DNA of 64,000 nucleotides. It comes from Rotaria macrura (taxonomy: Eukaryota; Rotifera; Eurotatoria; Philodinida; Philodinidae). The position numbers and the translations under genes were made by a program. The notes beneath the pieces are model-generated. The model saw only the letters and a list, made by a program, of their open reading frames with translations, did not search any database and was not told the origin of the DNA. Every line of letters starts with the position of its first letter. The first letter of the stretch is position 1. This document shows, piece after piece, positions 62,029-64,000 of this stretch. The stretch is taken from positions 124,001-188,000 of the forward strand of contig OENT01000067.1 of assembly GCA_900239685.1 (NCBI GenBank). The letters run 5' to 3'.

Positions 62029-62792
62029 GGTGAATTCATGAAAGATTTACATATATTTGAATTCGGAATTCAATTGAAATGGGTTTTAGGTGGTATTTTA
62101 GTTGGTCATTGAGTGAATCATGGAGAACATTTTTGTTCATCAGGGAACGGAAGTTGTTTGAGTTATGTCGATTATTCAAGCGTTGTCTTTGGTCCGACGT
62201 TGTGAAACCAACTTCCTAGGAAAGAGTGAAACGTTTTTTTATTTCAGTTTGAAATGGAATGCCCGCCAGACTTGAAAGATGGTCATTTTTGTTGTTGGAT
62301 GAGAATAATATCTAACTAATAGTTCAATTACTTAAAAACAAACATATTAGGTTTCGAATTTTTCTCTAGACGTCGAGTTTCATTCACACAGATAACGGAA
62401 TCTATAGACGAGACTTGGTCTCTTGCAACATAAGAAGTCCTTTTCTTCAATAACTGTTCAATCGACAAGAACGTTTGTGATAGGTGTGAAGCGATACTCA
62501 TACCTAGCAGTGGAATGCTAGCTCCTCTTCATTGTCGAAAACAAATCTGAAGTGATGATTAGAGTTCCTGTCGCAATGGAATTCAGGTGAAAATTGACTT
62601 TTTGTTCGAATGAGGTATATTTGGATGAGTTATCAATTTAATGTCTTACAATAACTTGGATTTATAGATTGGCAAGTCTGACAGTAGCTTTATCTCAGAA
62701 TAAGTACTGAATTGTGAGATTGTGTTGATGATTTTCAATATTGTGAACTTCACAAAACAGTATTTTTAAGCGAATTTCTGATATTAATCATG

Positions 62793-63539
62793 CTATAAGC
62801 ATTTCATGTCCTTCTTACTTGCTAGTGTAGAATTTGGCGGTTCGAGAAGCAAAAATGGTGGAGATACTTCACGCAAATGAATAATATATAGATTTTCCAT
62901 GGTGCTTAAATGGCTAATAACTTGGAAATATGTACATGGTAGAAGCAGTATTTCTTCTTCCTGAGCATAATATGTATGGCACTTAATGTCTTTCCCATTC
63001 AAACAATCGATCGCGAATAAGGTGCGTGGACCGGATTTGCCCAAATATTGATCATTTTCCAGAACATTGATTGCAGTCGTACACGAACTGAATGCCCACC
63101 ATGTAATATTATCACCTGGTATGTAATGCGAATGTAAATCACCACGTACACCTCGCCAAACAGTACAACGGGTTGATGGCAATTTGAACAAAGCAGTAAA
63201 TAAAAGTTTCAAGTATCGAAACCAAGGGACAAGCTTTTTTCTTTCTTCAAGACGAAGTGTTTGATTCAGGACTGAATAAAGACTAGGATGAGGAGGATCC
63301 CACTCGATTGTGTACAAAACAATAGCAGCTGATTCGTCCTGAGTAAGTTTATCTGCAGGATTTTTGCACCTATTCGTTGCTGTCCACACGCGTGAATCGA
63401 CATCATCGAGCAATTCATGCAACGTTTGAACAGCATCTTTTAATGGTACAAGAGCTGCATTAGCATAACCACGCAATGGTGTAAGTGTGTTCAGGTGCTC
63501 TTCGCCGGCATCGATAAGACGAGTGTTGTAATGAGCCAT
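62793..63539 (-). CDS. Arginine-type mono-ADP-ribosyltransferase (R-S-ExE)
   Basis: The enzyme should move ADP-ribose from NAD to protein arginine. It has one exon of 248 residues from ATG 63539. The full ART catalytic triad is present: Arg129 in TVWRG, Ser151 or Ser152 in AFSSCT, and the E-x-E pair Glu194/Glu196 in AQEEEILLLPC. An N-terminal helical part (NTRLIDAGEEHLNTLTPLRGY) is as in bdelloid members of this family (from memory). There is no signal peptide or GPI-like tail, unlike vertebrate ecto-ARTs, so it is likely intracellular. The catalytic residues support an active enzyme. Such genes are greatly expanded in bdelloids and often fused to TPRs. This one lacks TPRs and ends soon after the ART fold. 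Confidence 0.88.
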   Translation of the reverse strand: MAHYNTRLIDAGEEHLNTLTPLRGYANAALVPLKDAVQTLHELLDDVDSRVWTATNRCKNPADKLTQDESAAIVLYTIEWDPPHPSLYSVLNQTLRLEERKKLVPWFRYLKLLFTALFKLPSTRCTVWRGVRGDLHSHYIPGDNITWWAFSSCTTAINVLENDQYLGKSGPRTLFAIDCLNGKDIKCHTYYAQEEEILLLPCTYFQVISHLSTMENLYIIHLREVSPPFLLLEPPNSTLASKKDMKCL

Positions 63540-64000
63540 AGCAATAGTGCTGGATATTATTTTTCTAGCGAATGCAACTTGTTGCTTTTACCCAAAAATT
63601 GAGTGCAGAAATTTTCAACGGAATGAAACTTACAATCTTATGTTTATTGTGAACAGAAAAAAACAAAAGAACACTCTTTAATTTAGATAAAGGGTGTGGA
63701 TGCAGGTAGCATTCAGAGAAAACGATCGGATTGAAGAATTAGGTGTCATTCAGGCTCTCAGTAGCAGTATACCTGCTAGCAGAATTATCCTTCAGAATCC
63801 ATGTGAGACTTGGCGTGAACAAGTTTGTCAGAATAGACTTTTTATCACAAAATGTGTAGATGGGAGTGTATGGGCTTGATTTTTTCTGTGGATGTGAATT
63901 AATGTCGGTTTCAACTTTTTGTATGATCTCATGGGCGTTTTTATGCAAAAGGAGCTATGAAATTTTCATCGTTGCCGATAACGTTTGCTTTTGTATCCGG
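63540..64000. other. 5' flank of the ADP-ribosyltransferase gene, no gene seen
   Basis: Upstream region to the window edge. Short ORFs on both strands (63694-63948) overlap each other and match nothing. Confidence 0.5.

Overview
The window is animal nuclear DNA and looks most like a bdelloid rotifer such as Rotaria or Adineta. This rests on four observations. It is AT-rich. Its animal-type genes (a RabGAP and an NCAM-like receptor) have many very short GT-AG introns. Intron-poor genes of bacterial or fungal character sit beside them (a CocE-type hydrolase, an acyltransferase 3 and a trans-sulfuration PLP enzyme). It also carries the ADP-ribosyltransferase and the short-TPR protein types that are greatly expanded in bdelloids. 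The organism assignment is inference; no sequence search was possible.

Layout, left to right. At 1-3356 (minus) are the first 13 exons of a RABGAP1-type Rab GTPase-activating protein, cut off by the window edge as the TBC domain begins. An empty 5 kb spacer follows. At 8712-10478 (plus) is a secreted CocE/NonD-type hydrolase in a single exon. From 11.2 to 18.1 kb is a transposon nest: a decayed Helitron on the minus strand, a G+C-rich insertion inside its helicase, a G+C-rich island, and a 1,255-bp hAT element with 11-bp inverted repeats and an 8-bp target duplication that itself holds a smaller hAT-like element. A 158-bp direct repeat lies on each side of the nest. At 19503-22649 (minus) is a complete 15-exon NCAM/fasciclin-like adhesion receptor with five Ig domains, two FN3 domains and one membrane segment.

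From 27.7 to 36.5 kb lie a short TPR protein (plus), a rhodopsin-like GPCR (plus), a membrane acyltransferase (minus) and a two-exon fucosyltransferase-like Golgi enzyme (plus). A tRNA-Cys lies at 37839-37910 (minus). At 41071-42336 (minus) is a trans-sulfuration PLP enzyme interrupted by one in-frame TAG.

From about 43 to 62.5 kb the DNA is mostly non-coding and rich in short inverted-repeat elements. There are at least five foldback MITEs with related termini, several next to a TA. One has two identical 140-bp arms around an assembly gap. There is a 917-bp element with about 190-bp inverted repeats, a 918-bp element made of a repeated GTCCT motif, and a hAT MITE with an intact 8-bp target duplication nested in the latter. 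A seven-unit 93-bp tandem repeat lies at 50.9-51.5 kb. A lone coiled-coil exon is at 59.3-59.7 kb, and a complete arginine-specific ADP-ribosyltransferase gene at 62793-63539 (minus) ends the window.

The genes form no operon or pathway. The window reads as isolated genes in a transposon-rich intergenic landscape. The clearest new-looking items are the 93-bp repeat array, the family of related foldbacks, and the nested hAT insertions.
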